Part shown: positions 8,585 to 17,595 of the stretch, one piece after another
How the letters are laid out: each line of letters starts with the position of its first letter
Position numbering within the stretch: position 1 is the first letter of the stretch
Assembly (NCBI GenBank): GCA_965276675.1
Contig: OZ255624.1
Coordinates: 2,294,001 to 2,358,000, forward strand
Direction: 5' to 3'
From: G965276675 sp965276675
Lineage (GTDB): Bacteria > Acidobacteriota > Terriglobia > Terriglobales > Acidobacteriaceae
Length of the DNA stretch: 64,000 nucleotides
The notes under the pieces: generated by a model
Databases searched by the model: none
Told to the model about the DNA's origin: nothing
Seen by the model: the letters and a program-made list of their open reading frames with translations, nothing else
Position numbers and translations under genes: made by a program

Positions 8585-9841
8585 ATGCACACGCGACCCC
8601 CACAAGAGAGCAGCCTGACGTTGCTGGACGGCACCCCGGTGACCGACTCAGGAGGCAAGCTGCTCGGCAAGGTGACGGACGTGGCGGTCGGCACAGGGAT
8701 CCACGCCGGTAGCGTCACCGGACTGGTGCTCAAGACGCGCAACGGACGGCAGCTGATCACGGTCGATCAGGTGAACCCGACCGCGAGTGGGTCGCTGGTG
8801 TTGCGCCCCTCCGCCGTGCTGCTGCCGCTGGCCGAGGTGGAGAACTCGCTGCTGCTGAAGCAGGATATTGTCGATCGCCAGATCATCGATGTGCACGGGC
8901 GCAAGGTGGTGCGCGTCAACGACGTAGACCTGCAGTGGCACTGGGAGGACGACCGTGCCGGCTTACGCGTGGCGCAGGTGGAGGTCGGCATGCGCGGTGC
9001 GGTGCGCCGCCTGCTCAAGAGCACCATGCCCGCGCGTCAGGTGGAGAGCGTGGCGCAGCGCTTCACGCCGCGGGTTATTCCGTGGGAGTTTGTGGACGTG
9101 ATTGAGGTCGATCCGGCCCGCCGGGTACGGCTGAAGATCGAGCATGAACGCCTGGCGCAAATGCATCCGTCGGATATCGCGGACATTCTTGAGGACCTGG
9201 CGCCTGCGGAGCGCGACGCGGTATTTACATCGCTCGATGAGGAGATTGCCGCGGACGCGCTGGAAGAGGTTGAGCCGCGTTTGCAACAGGCGCTGATCGC
9301 CTCCCTGGACTCTGGCCGCGCCGCGGATATCGTCGAGGAGATGGATCCGGGAGCCGCGGCCGACCTGCTCGCCGAGATGTCCGAGGAGCGCTCCGATGCG
9401 ATCCTGGACGAGATGGAGCCGGAGGAGCGGCAGGAAGTGGAAGAGCTGCTGGAGTTCCGCGAGGACTCCGCCGCTGGCCGCATGACCACGGACTATGTAC
9501 AAGCGCCGGTGGACGGAATCGTCGCGGATGCTGTCCAGGCCCTGCGGGAGTTCGAGGGCGATCCCGAGACGGTCACAGAGATTTATCTGACCGACGCGCA
9601 TCGCATCTTCAAGGGGACGGTGCCGCTGGCCAGGTTGGTCCTGGCGCTCAGTGAGACCAAGCTGGCAGTGCTGACGGAGAGCCGCGTGATCAGCTGCCGG
9701 GCAAACGCGCACGAAGACGAGGTCTCGGAGTTGTTCGACAAATACAATCTACGCGCCATACCGGTGGTGGACGACGCGGGCCGCCTGGTCGGCATGATCG
9801 AAGCCGACCACGTGATCTCGTTTCTGCGTGAGCGCAAATAG
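8585..9841 (+). CDS. Soluble PRC-barrel / MgtE_N / CBS-pair protein
   Basis: Protein of 418 residues. Order: a PRC-barrel-like start (LLDGTPVTDSGGKLLGKVTDV, about residues 10-75) and a second barrel-like segment (to about 130), an MgtE N-terminal superhelical domain (about 190-295; HPSDIADILEDLAPAERDAV, ADIVEEMDPGAAADLLAEM), then two CBS motifs (about 300-418; MTTDYVQAPVDGIVADAVQA, YNLRAIPVVDDAGRLVGMIE). The five-helix magnesium channel domain of real MgtE is absent and no membrane segment is visible. In MgtE the N and CBS domains sense Mg2+ and gate the pore; here the sensor is detached. The next + strand gene is an NRAMP-related transporter, a likely partner. Confidence 0.85.
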   Translation: MHTRPPQESSLTLLDGTPVTDSGGKLLGKVTDVAVGTGIHAGSVTGLVLKTRNGRQLITVDQVNPTASGSLVLRPSAVLLPLAEVENSLLLKQDIVDRQIIDVHGRKVVRVNDVDLQWHWEDDRAGLRVAQVEVGMRGAVRRLLKSTMPARQVESVAQRFTPRVIPWEFVDVIEVDPARRVRLKIEHERLAQMHPSDIADILEDLAPAERDAVFTSLDEEIAADALEEVEPRLQQALIASLDSGRAADIVEEMDPGAAADLLAEMSEERSDAILDEMEPEERQEVEELLEFREDSAAGRMTTDYVQAPVDGIVADAVQALREFEGDPETVTEIYLTDAHRIFKGTVPLARLVLALSETKLAVLTESRVISCRANAHEDEVSELFDKYNLRAIPVVDDAGRLVGMIEADHVISFLRERK

Positions 9842-9874
9842 GGCGAAGCCGGCGCCTGTGTGCGTCCGATCGCC

Positions 9875-12334
9875 TCATTCATCGCGCAATGTTCTCGCAG
9901 GATCGATGCGCGCCACCCGCAACGCAGGAAGCGTAGTGGATAGCAGAGCCACAATGGACAAAGCCGCTAATACGGTGGCAAAGGTCCACGCGTCGTAGGC
10001 GCTTACGCCGTAGAGCACACTGCGAAGAAGGCGGACTGCAAAGACCGTGAGACAGAGACCAATTCCAAGCCCTGCTGAGGTTGCAACGATGCCGGCGCTC
10101 CCGACGGTCAGCATCGCTCGTTGTAGGCTCGAGCCGAGCGCCATCCGGATGCCAATCTCGCGCGTTCGCTGCACGACGAGACTGGAGATCAAACCGTAGA
10201 TTCCGATCGCGGAGAGCAATAGCGCCAGCCCGGCAGCGGTACCCAGGAGCATGACTTCAACGCGCTGCTGCAGCAATGCCCCTTGGCGTAACTCACTCAT
10301 GCTGGAGAAGCCGGCAAATGGCAGATTGGGATCTACGGAGGCGAGGGCGGCCTGCATCTGTTGCGTGACCCCGGCAACAGCGCCATGAGTGCGCACGATC
10401 CAGCTCGGTTGGAACCACTGGTGTACCAGACTGAGCGATTGAGAGTCGACCTGTGTAGCTGGAAAGTAGAAGGTCGGCTCACTCTGCAGTGGCGCAATTT
10501 TGTCGAAGCCTGGCTGCTTGAGCACATCGCCAACCACACCCACAACACGGTAGTGGTCCGCACCCGAGCCGACGTGCATCCCGACTGCATTGTTGAGATT
10601 GGTCTCGCGCATGAAATGGCGGGCGAAGCTCACATTAACTACGACGACCCGTTCCGTCTCCGCAGTGTCGCTTGGAAGCAGAAATCGTCCGGCCAGGAGC
10701 GGGATGCCTAGTGTTTTGAAGTAGCCGGGAGTCACGTAAGCTGCGGCGCTTATGTGGTTGAAACCGATATGCATTCCGTCCAGCAGCTTGGCATTGTCGT
10801 TTAGGCCTCGCTCATACGGAAGGCTCAGTCCAACGGCGGCAGACTCGACGCCAGGAATGCGCTCCATCGCTGCCGTGGTCTGCTCTACAAGTTTCCGGAA
10901 GGCAGCGGCATCGCGATAGCGAGCGTCATCGAGCGACAGCTTCGCCGTGATGACGTGTGAGGGGTCGAAGCCCGGCGGCATGGTTTCAAAGCGCAACAGC
11001 ACGCGAAGCAGCAGCCCGGCACACGCCAGCAGCACGACCGTCATCGCGATCTCACCGGCAATGAGCGCGGTGCGTAACCGGCTTCCGCTGCCGGCTACTG
11101 TACGCTGAGAACCATTGGCCATGGCCTGCCGAATATCGACGCGGCGGGTTGCCAGCGCGGGGAGCGCCCCAATCAGCAAACTGGTGAGCAGGATGGCTCC
11201 GGCGGTGAAGCCGAGCACACGCATGTCCAGCCCCAACCCACCTAAGGGGATCATCGAGGGCGGTGCGATGGCGCCGACCGCGCGTAAGGCCAGGCTGGCG
11301 ATCCCAATCCCCAGCACGCCGCCTGCGACCGTGAGCACCAGGCTTTCCATCCAGAGTTGCCGGAGGAGCGTGCTACGCGATGCACCGAGTGCCAGCCGCG
11401 TCGCCATCTCTCCCCTCCGCTGCGCAACCCGCACTAGCGTCAAGCCGGCGAGGTTGGCACAGACGATCAGAAGAATGATGCTTCCGGCAGACATCAGCGT
11501 GAGCACGGGTGCGCGCTCGTCGAGCGCCAGCAGCTTCTGGAGCGGCATCGCGGCAAGGTGAAAGGTTCTGCCAGGAAAGGACCGCTCATAAAAACGAAGG
11601 AAATCCGGGTGGAGAGCCGCCAGTTGCGCATCCGCCTGCTGCCAGATCGCTCCGGGTTTGAGCCGGAGAGTGACCGTGTAGTTCTGGCCGCCCCCCTCAC
11701 CCGTAGTAGTCGGCCTGAGCGGTGTCCAAATGTCGATGTCTTTCGCTTGTAGCGCAGCCGGCATCACGCCAACAACAGTGAAGGGTTCTCCTTTGAGAAG
11801 AGCGAGTTTACCGATGACCGCCGGGTCGGAATTATATGCAATCTGCCACAGGCGGTAGCTGAGCACTGCGACCCTTCCTCCACCGGGGGTATCTTCCGTT
11901 TCGGTAAAGCTGCGTCCCAGCATTGGCTGCGTCCCCAGGACCTGGAAGAAGTGCGCTGTCACGCGCTGCTGGCGCACATACTGAGAGACTCTCCCGGCGT
12001 GCAGATTCACATCCGCCGTGCTGCTGCTGGCGGCCGGTATGACTGCCGGCACATCGTCGCGGACGAGTTGCCATGCCTGTCCGTCGGCGCCCGCGTTGCC
12101 TTCTGTGGTTCCACCGCCGTGATCGCTCGCAGCGGTCGCGCGCAGGACCAGAGACCCGAGCCGTTCCGGTTCCGAATAGGGCAGGGGCCTCAGTAGGAAT
12201 GCGTTGAGCATGCTGAAGACAGCGGTGTTGACGCCGACCCCAAGCGCCACCATGACAATGACGGTGGTGACGTATCCAGGAGCCCGCTTGAACTGCCGAA
12301 GCCCTACCTTACCGTAGTCGACGAATGATCGCAT
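9875..12334 (-). CDS. ADOP-type duplicated ABC permease (MacB/FtsX family)
   Basis: Protein of 819 residues with two copies of the MacB periplasmic core plus FtsX permease arrangement. An N-terminal helix (YVTTVIVMVALGVGVNTAVFSML) is followed by a large periplasmic region, three helices near residues 280-400 (LTLMSAGSIILLIVCANLAGL), a second core starting near 425 (LRTALIAGEIAMTVVLLACA) and three C-terminal helices (LLGTAAGLALLLSAIGIYGL). Acidobacteriota carry many such paralogs; their substrates are unknown and their ATPases are usually encoded elsewhere, as here. The N-terminal PadR-like extension of some members is missing. It lies inverted between the MgtE_N/CBS gene and the NRAMP gene. 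Confidence 0.9.
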   Translation of the reverse strand: MRSFVDYGKVGLRQFKRAPGYVTTVIVMVALGVGVNTAVFSMLNAFLLRPLPYSEPERLGSLVLRATAASDHGGGTTEGNAGADGQAWQLVRDDVPAVIPAASSSTADVNLHAGRVSQYVRQQRVTAHFFQVLGTQPMLGRSFTETEDTPGGGRVAVLSYRLWQIAYNSDPAVIGKLALLKGEPFTVVGVMPAALQAKDIDIWTPLRPTTTGEGGGQNYTVTLRLKPGAIWQQADAQLAALHPDFLRFYERSFPGRTFHLAAMPLQKLLALDERAPVLTLMSAGSIILLIVCANLAGLTLVRVAQRRGEMATRLALGASRSTLLRQLWMESLVLTVAGGVLGIGIASLALRAVGAIAPPSMIPLGGLGLDMRVLGFTAGAILLTSLLIGALPALATRRVDIRQAMANGSQRTVAGSGSRLRTALIAGEIAMTVVLLACAGLLLRVLLRFETMPPGFDPSHVITAKLSLDDARYRDAAAFRKLVEQTTAAMERIPGVESAAVGLSLPYERGLNDNAKLLDGMHIGFNHISAAAYVTPGYFKTLGIPLLAGRFLLPSDTAETERVVVVNVSFARHFMRETNLNNAVGMHVGSGADHYRVVGVVGDVLKQPGFDKIAPLQSEPTFYFPATQVDSQSLSLVHQWFQPSWIVRTHGAVAGVTQQMQAALASVDPNLPFAGFSSMSELRQGALLQQRVEVMLLGTAAGLALLLSAIGIYGLISSLVVQRTREIGIRMALGSSLQRAMLTVGSAGIVATSAGLGIGLCLTVFAVRLLRSVLYGVSAYDAWTFATVLAALSIVALLSTTLPALRVARIDPARTLRDE

Positions 12335-12628
12335 ATGCCTGGGAGATGCACGTCAAGTGCCATAGCGGGAGCGGCGCGACCTGGCCTTGGCAGGTGAGCC
12401 GGCGATCTTCAATTGCCCTGAGTGTTCGGTTGTGAACAGCTTCGTTCATAAGCGGACACGAACATTGACTGCGGGTATATACCGTTCTATCCGCTTCCGT
12501 CCGTTCGTCACCGGGGAGCGAGGATGGAGACGGTCTGGTATGTTCGAGCTTGGGTCCCGAGTGCGCCCGAATCTCCCGGCGGTTCGAGGCGGGGTTCGAG
12601 CTCAGGCCCACAAGACCAATACACGTGA

Positions 12629-13876
12629 GTGGCGATGCTGAGACGGTGGCGAATCCGGATCCTGATCTTCCTTGCGGTCGTGGGGCCGGGGTTTATCACC
12701 GCCAACGTCGACAACGACGCCGGCGGCATCCTGACCTACTCGCAAGCCGGCGCTCAGTTCGGCTACTCGATGCTATGGACGATGCTGCCGATCACCCTGG
12801 CGCTCATCGTGGTGCAGGAGATGTGCGCGCGCATGGGCGTGGTGACGGGCAAGGGGCTGAGCGACCTGATCCGCGAAGAGTTCGGCCTGCGTGTGACCTT
12901 CATCACCATGTTTCTGCTGGTGATCGTCAACTTCGGGCTGGTGATTACGGAGTTCATTGGCATAGCAGGTTCGCTCGAGCTCTTCCATATCAGCAAGTAC
13001 ATCTCCGTGCCGGTCTGCGCGGTGCTGGTCTGGCTGCTGGTGGTGCGCGGCGACTACAAGAGCGTGGAGAAGGTCTTCCTTGCCGCGAGCGTCTTCTACA
13101 TCGCCTATATCATCACGGGCGTGCTCTCCGGGCCAAGCTGGCATGCGGCGATGCTCGATACTGTCAAGCTACCCAATCGCAATGTATGGCACAGTCGCGG
13201 TTACTTATACCTGGTCATCGCGGTCGTCGGAACCACCATCGCGCCCTGGATGCAGTTCTATCTGCAGGCCTCCGTCGTAGAGAAGGGAATCAGCGTCAAG
13301 AACTACGCGGCCTCCCGGCTGGATGTGATCGTCGGGTCATTGTTTACCGATATCGTGGCCTGGTTCATCATCGTGGCGTGCGCGGCTACGCTATATGCGC
13401 ACGGCATGGGGCCGATCGATATGGCGTCGCAGGCCGCGGAGGCGATGAAGCCGCTGGCCGGCCAATATGCCTTTATTCTTTTTGCGGTCGGGCTCTTCAA
13501 TGCCTCCTTCTTTGCCGCATCCATCCTGCCACTGTCGACGGCGTACACGGTGTGCGAGGGTTTAGGTTTGGAATCGGGCGTCGATAAGGGCTTCAAAGAG
13601 GCCCCGGTCTTTTACTGGCTCTATACCCTGCTCATCGCGGGCGGCGCCGCAGTGGTGCTGTTGCCCCACATCCAGCCGATACGGCTGGTGGAGCTGACGC
13701 AGGTGCTTAGCGGCGTACTGCTGCCATTGGTCATTATCCTGATGCTGCTGCTGATTAATCGCAAAGAATTGATGGGCGAGCATGTGAACTCGCGCTGGTT
13801 CAATGTTGTGGCCTGGACGACCGCGGTGGTGGTGATTGCCCTTTCGGTGGCGCTGATGTTTGCCGGCGGGGCATAA
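12629..13876 (+). CDS. NRAMP-related divalent metal transporter with altered metal-site motifs
   Basis: Membrane protein of 415 residues with about 11 hydrophobic segments and a clear NRAMP framework (VGPGFI, YSQAGAQFGY, VTGKGLSDLI, ITEFIG). The metal-site motifs are not canonical: the helix 1 DPGN is D28-N-D-A and the helix 6 MPH is A205-P-W, so the Met that favours Mn2+/Fe2+ is an Ala. Such changes are known from NRAMP-related magnesium transporters, so Mg2+ is a plausible substrate, though this is inference. The start is GTG 12629 or ATG 12635. The MgtE_N/CBS protein encoded at 8.6-9.8 kb fits a magnesium-sensing partner. Confidence 0.85.
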   Translation: MAMLRRWRIRILIFLAVVGPGFITANVDNDAGGILTYSQAGAQFGYSMLWTMLPITLALIVVQEMCARMGVVTGKGLSDLIREEFGLRVTFITMFLLVIVNFGLVITEFIGIAGSLELFHISKYISVPVCAVLVWLLVVRGDYKSVEKVFLAASVFYIAYIITGVLSGPSWHAAMLDTVKLPNRNVWHSRGYLYLVIAVVGTTIAPWMQFYLQASVVEKGISVKNYAASRLDVIVGSLFTDIVAWFIIVACAATLYAHGMGPIDMASQAAEAMKPLAGQYAFILFAVGLFNASFFAASILPLSTAYTVCEGLGLESGVDKGFKEAPVFYWLYTLLIAGGAAVVLLPHIQPIRLVELTQVLSGVLLPLVIILMLLLINRKELMGEHVNSRWFNVVAWTTAVVVIALSVALMFAGGA

Positions 13877-14126
13877 TGACACCCCCACCTCCGACTTTTG
13901 GGCTAAACTCCTCTCCGGAAAAGACTTCAAGACAGAGGTGTTACTGTAAAATACTCTTAGAACTGGACTTACGCGCAAAGTTCATGCAAGCAAAAGGCTT
14001 AGAAGGCGGGTTGGGGTGCGGTGGTGCGGAAGGTATTTCTGTTCTCCCATCTACTTCAAAAGTAGCAATTTCGGATGGGGTGCTCGGCATACGCGAGCGC
14101 ACTTTCGCCACTTGAGCTGGATGTAT

Positions 14127-14190
14127 CCGGACATCAGGGACTGAAGCCCTGCATATCGCATACTTATGGACGGGCTGAACCCCGTCCCCC
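14127..14190. repeat. Paired short hairpin repeats in an intergenic region
   Basis: In the 462-base gap after the transporter gene, two similar short hairpins occur: CAGGGACTGAAGCCCTG and GACGGGCTGAACCCCGTC, about 20 bases apart. They share the pattern of a GC stem around CTGAA. This looks like an intergenic dispersed palindromic repeat unit. Nothing coding is seen in the gap. Confidence 0.45.
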
Positions 14191-14198
14191 TTCAAGAG

Positions 14199-14272
14199 AA
14201 ATACAGGTCCTTCGACTCGCTCGGCTCGCTCAGGATGACAGCAAAGAGGGAGTGTGCTCGCTCAGGATGACG
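14199..14272. repeat. Degenerate copy of the dispersed repeat
   Basis: Contains AATACAGGTCCTTCGACTCG and CGCTCAGGATGACA, then a second CTCGCTCAGGATGAC. The layout matches the 3' half of the repeat copies at 26.7 and 28.6 kb (ATACAAGATGAAGCAGGTC, TTTCGACTCC, CGCTCAAGATGACA) but the first half is missing and the end is duplicated. Confidence 0.55.
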
Positions 14273-14338
14273 CCGTGCACTGTAGGAGCGCTCACTCACC
14301 AAAGCAAATCGATTACTCGGACTGCTAACCTGCGCCTG

Positions 14339-14776
14339 CTAGAGGAGCTTGCCGGCGGCGAGATTGCGGACCAGGTCGCGGTCGGCTGCGAGGAAGTCGA
14401 AGTGGGGCAGATCGCGCAGGGGAGACCAGCGCAGGTCGTGAAAGATGCGATTGGTCAGCTCGCCGCCGAACTCGTGCACGGTGAAGAACTGGATGTCCAC
14501 AGCCCCGCCGCTCCGGTAGTTGTGCCGCACATGCGCGACGCGCGTTCCGACGACGGCAGCGATGCCCAGCTCTTCGTCGAGTTCGCGGCGAAGAGCCTCT
14601 TCCGCGGTCTCACCGGCCTCCATCTTGCCGCCGGGGAACTCCCACTTCAACGCCATCGGCTGGTCTGGCCGGCGCTGGCAGACCAGGATCGTGTCCCCGC
14701 GCAGGATGAGCGCAGCCACCACCATGCGTACGGATTTGCCGTTGTTGGCGGCGCCGTTCTGTGGCTGGGCATTCAC
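14339..14776 (-). CDS. Nudix hydrolase, MutT-like
   Basis: Protein of 145 residues with a complete Nudix box, GGKMEAGETAEEALRRELDE followed by ELGI, fitting GX5EX7REUXEEXGU for Mg2+-dependent pyrophosphate cleavage. The N-terminal VVAALILRGDTILVCQRRPD and the MALKWEFPGGK approach are typical of MutT/8-oxo-dGTP diphosphatases, so clean-up of oxidised nucleotides is the best guess. Substrate range in this family is broad. The gene lies downstream of the BtuF-like gene on the same strand, about 68 bases away. Confidence 0.88.
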   Translation of the reverse strand: MNAQPQNGAANNGKSVRMVVAALILRGDTILVCQRRPDQPMALKWEFPGGKMEAGETAEEALRRELDEELGIAAVVGTRVAHVRHNYRSGGAVDIQFFTVHEFGGELTNRIFHDLRWSPLRDLPHFDFLAADRDLVRNLAAGKLL

Positions 14777-14844
14777 TCCGCTAAAGACTCATTCTGCGAG
14801 GACGCACTCCGTTGAACGCTCACTGAGTTGGTGCTCCATCGAGC

Positions 14845-15723
14845 TTAGATGGGAGAAGAGGCACCCGCGGCTGGTTTGAGGCTGCGAAGAGTGTGGGTGG
14901 CGCCAAAGATCTCTGGATGGAGAGCGGAGGCGAGCGCGTGGAGGCCGTCGATTAGCGTGGGCGCAGGCGTATTCAGCAGCTCATCCGGAATGCAGTGCAC
15001 TCGTCCTCCAGCCACGGCTGTGAGATGTTCCCAGCCGCGCTTTTCGACGACCCGCTCCAGCGGTACGCGGTTGCCAGCGCCGCACCACGCGAAGATCATC
15101 ACCTCGGGTTCGGCTGCCGCGACCGTTGCGGCGTCGGTGCGCGCGCCGGGCGAGCCCAGGAACCGGCCACCCGCGGCTTCGACCAGTTCGGCCACCCAAG
15201 GCTGCGAATGGATGAGTGGTTTGCCCCATTCCTCAGCGTAGACCAGAGGCCGGTCGACGGCTGCAGAGGCCCGCGCCCGAACGTCTTCGATGGAGTGCTG
15301 CATCGCGGTAACTATCGCCTCTGCCGTCTCGATCCGGCGGGTGATGCTGCCGAGCAGACGTATGTCGCCGTAGATATCGGCTAACGAGTGCGGGGCCAGC
15401 GTAAGAACCGGGCAGCCCGCTTTCAGGATGGCGGCTAACGACTCCATGCGGTAAGGAACGGAGGCCAGCACCAGGTTGGGCTTTGTGGCGAGCAGCTCAT
15501 CGGCGGTGGAGGACCACGAGTCCGCGATGACCTGGACGGGGTGTGCGCGGAGGGCAGGTACAGCCTCGAGACAGTACTTGGTGCAGGCGACTAGAGTGTC
15601 GAGCGCGCCCAGTTGTTCGAGCACCAAACTGATGCTGGGCTGCAGCGCAGCGATGCGCAGGCGGGAACTGGAGGTGACCTTCGAGGTCTGTGGCGGCGCG
15701 GTTTGCGTGGTAGGAACAGGCAT
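14845..15723 (-). CDS. BtuF-like (Peripla_BP_2) binding protein without signal peptide
   Basis: Protein of about 292 residues with the class III binding-protein fold of BtuF/FhuD (LRIAALQPSISLVLEQLGAL, TKPNLVLASVPYRMESLAAI, YGDIRLLGSITRRIETAEAI, AVAGGRVHCIPDELL). Family members bind cobalamin or siderophores for import. No signal peptide is visible, so a cytoplasmic role, perhaps corrinoid binding or salvage, is possible; some bacteria have such leaderless homologs. The ATG at 15723 is chosen. The frame stays open to 15882, but that extension is coded by a dispersed repeat (15731-15856) and is likely not translated, or was added by repeat insertion that displaced the original 5' end. No transporter genes adjoin. 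Confidence 0.75.
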   Translation of the reverse strand: MPVPTTQTAPPQTSKVTSSSRLRIAALQPSISLVLEQLGALDTLVACTKYCLEAVPALRAHPVQVIADSWSSTADELLATKPNLVLASVPYRMESLAAILKAGCPVLTLAPHSLADIYGDIRLLGSITRRIETAEAIVTAMQHSIEDVRARASAAVDRPLVYAEEWGKPLIHSQPWVAELVEAAGGRFLGSPGARTDAATVAAAEPEVMIFAWCGAGNRVPLERVVEKRGWEHLTAVAGGRVHCIPDELLNTPAPTLIDGLHALASALHPEIFGATHTLRSLKPAAGASSPI

Positions 15724-15730
15724 GCACACT

Positions 15731-15856
15731 TTTTGGTTGAGCGGCGCTTCGCGCCGATTCTTATACAAGATGAAGCAGGTCCCTTCGGCTTCGCGCAGGG
15801 CAGGTTTTTCGACTCCCCCGATCTCGCTGCGCGAGATGGTTACGCTCAAGATGACA
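15731..15856. repeat. Dispersed repeat, long copy (about 126 bp)
   Basis: Starts TTTTGGTTGAGCGGCGCTTC, continues with ATACAAGATGAAGCAGGTC, and ends TACGCTCAAGATGACA. It matches the copies at 26726 and 28632 but carries an extra segment of about 35-40 bases around GCTTCGCGCAGGG and CTGCGCGAGATGG. It abuts the start of the BtuF-like gene and keeps its frame open on the minus strand. Confidence 0.8.
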
Positions 15857-15883
15857 TAAGCTCCGAGTTCACGACTCACCACA

Positions 15884-16627
15884 CTAGAGGCCCGGGTTTA
15901 CGGCGTGCGGGTAGAAGACAGGCCAGCCTAGGTCCGCTGCTATTTCGACCAGCGCAGGCGTTGGGTTTACCGCGAACGAGTGCCGTCCGATGGCGAGCAT
16001 GGCGGCATCATGAACCGAGTTGCCGAAGACAGCGTCGGGGTGGGGCACACCGGCGTTCTGCAGGGAGAGGGCTTTACCCTCGTCCGTGGGCACATCGATC
16101 AGCGTGCTGGTGATGCGGCCTTCGTGAATCTGCACGCGGGCGCATAGAACACGCTCCGGCGGGATGCCGAAATCGCGCACGCCCTCTTCAATGACCCAGT
16201 TATTGGTGGAGCTGACCGCCCAGATCTCACACCCTGTGCCCCGTAAAGTGCTAACGAGCTGTTCCATTTCGGGAAAGATATGCGAGCGAACGTACCTGGT
16301 GAAGAACTCCTTTGCCGTCTGGCGCAGCTCGGATTCCTCGAGACCCGTGTAAAGTTGCACCATCTCTCCACAGATGGCGACCTCGGAGAGCTCCCCGGCG
16401 CGGTAGAGGCGGTAGCGGGAATCGATCCAGTCACTGGCGTTGCGGGAGACGAGTCCGGTCTCGATCGACCACAGCATAAAGTCATAGCCGGCGTCGCCCT
16501 TCCAGAGTGTGCCGTCGCAATCAAAGACAGCCGTGCGGGGCTGAGCGGCGAGTACGGCCTGCTGAAAGTCTGCGTTGGACAAGTGTGTCGGGGCGGTCCG
16601 TATTGAGTTTGGCAGGGTTTGATTCAA
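15884..16627 (-). CDS. HAD superfamily hydrolase (phosphoserine-phosphatase-like)
   Basis: Protein of 247 residues. HAD motif I FDCDGTLWKGD is near residue 35, motif II VSSTNN in the middle, and motif III/IV as DEGKAL with GNSVHDAAML, so the catalytic aspartates are present. The helical cap between motifs I and II places it in the HAD-IB/SerB-like group, which removes phosphate from small molecules. The likely start is a TTG at 16627 preceded by GGAGGAGC; no good ATG is available. It could be phosphoserine phosphatase or a phosphatase of another metabolite; the downstream BtuF-like gene on the same strand may be cotranscribed. Confidence 0.8.
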   Translation of the reverse strand: MNQTLPNSIRTAPTHLSNADFQQAVLAAQPRTAVFDCDGTLWKGDAGYDFMLWSIETGLVSRNASDWIDSRYRLYRAGELSEVAICGEMVQLYTGLEESELRQTAKEFFTRYVRSHIFPEMEQLVSTLRGTGCEIWAVSSTNNWVIEEGVRDFGIPPERVLCARVQIHEGRITSTLIDVPTDEGKALSLQNAGVPHPDAVFGNSVHDAAMLAIGRHSFAVNPTPALVEIAADLGWPVFYPHAVNPGL

Positions 16628-16722
16628 GCAGAGTATGCTCCTCCATCCATGATACTGGCTTGGCAGGGACGATGTGTGAATGCATAGAACGACAAACGAG
16701 TTACGGGCGAACGGAGAGATGG

Positions 16723-17568
16723 ATGGGGCAGATTTTCAGAGTGCTCGGGATGTGGGGATGTCTAGCAGCGGTGGCAGGCGCCCAAACACAGCAGACGGCT
16801 ACGATGCACTCCCGGCATGCCTATGTGGGCTTTGACCGCAACGACTACCCCGGCGACGGCACGCTAGACGGGCTCCGGAAAGATTTCAGCTTTACGGGCT
16901 ACTGGCTGAATGCGCCTCCCGGTGAGACGGCGAGCAACTGGAGCGGCAAGCGGACTTTGCTGCGGCAGAAGGGCTTTGGCTTTCTGGTTCTGTTCAACGG
17001 CCGGCTGGATGCACAGCTGAAGGGTAAGGATGCGGCCGCGCTGGGCAGGGCAGATGCCGACGTCGCAGGGGCAGCGGCATCACGAGAAGGGTTCACCGCG
17101 AGCTCGTTGATCTTCCTGGACCAGGAGGAGGGTGGCCGGTTGCTGCCAGAGCAGATGGCCTACCTACTGGCTTGGGTGGCCCAGGTGCGGCGGTCCGGAT
17201 GGCGCGCGGGAATCTACTGCTCGGGCATCTCCGTACCAGACGGCAATGGGGGCATCATCAGCACGGCAGGGGATATCTTCCGGCATGCCGGCTCCTGGCA
17301 GATTCCGCTCTGGGTGGCGCGGGACCAGTGTCCGCCGTCGCCTGGCTGTGTGGTCCAGAGCAAGCCGGAGCTGCCGAACGCGCTGGCAATTCCGGGCGCG
17401 TTGGTGTGGCAGTACGCGCTATCGCCGCGGCGGGCGGAGTTTGCGGGGGGATGCCCGAAGAACTATGCGCCGGATAATAACTGTTACGCCCCGGGGCTGG
17501 CCCCCAGTCCGCAGACCTTTCTGGACCTGAATGTCGCCGAGTCGGCAGACCCCTCGGGGGGCCGGTAA
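16723..17568 (+). CDS. Exported DUF1906-like (glycoside-hydrolase-like) protein
   Basis: Protein of about 281 residues. ATG 16723 is preceded by CGGAGAG and begins a signal peptide (FRVLGMWGCLAAVAGAQ). The frame is open much further upstream, but that part overlaps the divergent HAD gene antisense. The body resembles the Rv2525c-like glycoside-hydrolase-like domain (DUF1906): HAYVGFDRNDYPGD, FTGYWLNAPPGET, SSLIFLDQEEGGRLL, GWRAGIYCSG and LVWQYALSPRR, with an acidic pair on a TIM-barrel strand. Family activity is not firmly known; peptidoglycan or glycan action is suspected. Four cysteines near the C-terminal half could form disulfides in the periplasm. Confidence 0.68.
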   Translation: MGQIFRVLGMWGCLAAVAGAQTQQTATMHSRHAYVGFDRNDYPGDGTLDGLRKDFSFTGYWLNAPPGETASNWSGKRTLLRQKGFGFLVLFNGRLDAQLKGKDAAALGRADADVAGAAASREGFTASSLIFLDQEEGGRLLPEQMAYLLAWVAQVRRSGWRAGIYCSGISVPDGNGGIISTAGDIFRHAGSWQIPLWVARDQCPPSPGCVVQSKPELPNALAIPGALVWQYALSPRRAEFAGGCPKNYAPDNNCYAPGLAPSPQTFLDLNVAESADPSGGR

Positions 17569-17595
17569 AGACGAGCCGGGGAGAGCGGAGATGGC

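Noticed and set aside
12550..13587. A 345-codon frame overlapping the NRAMP-related gene
   Set aside because: Its composition is Arg/Gly-rich shadow of a GC-rich gene; the other frame is a clear multi-helix transporter.
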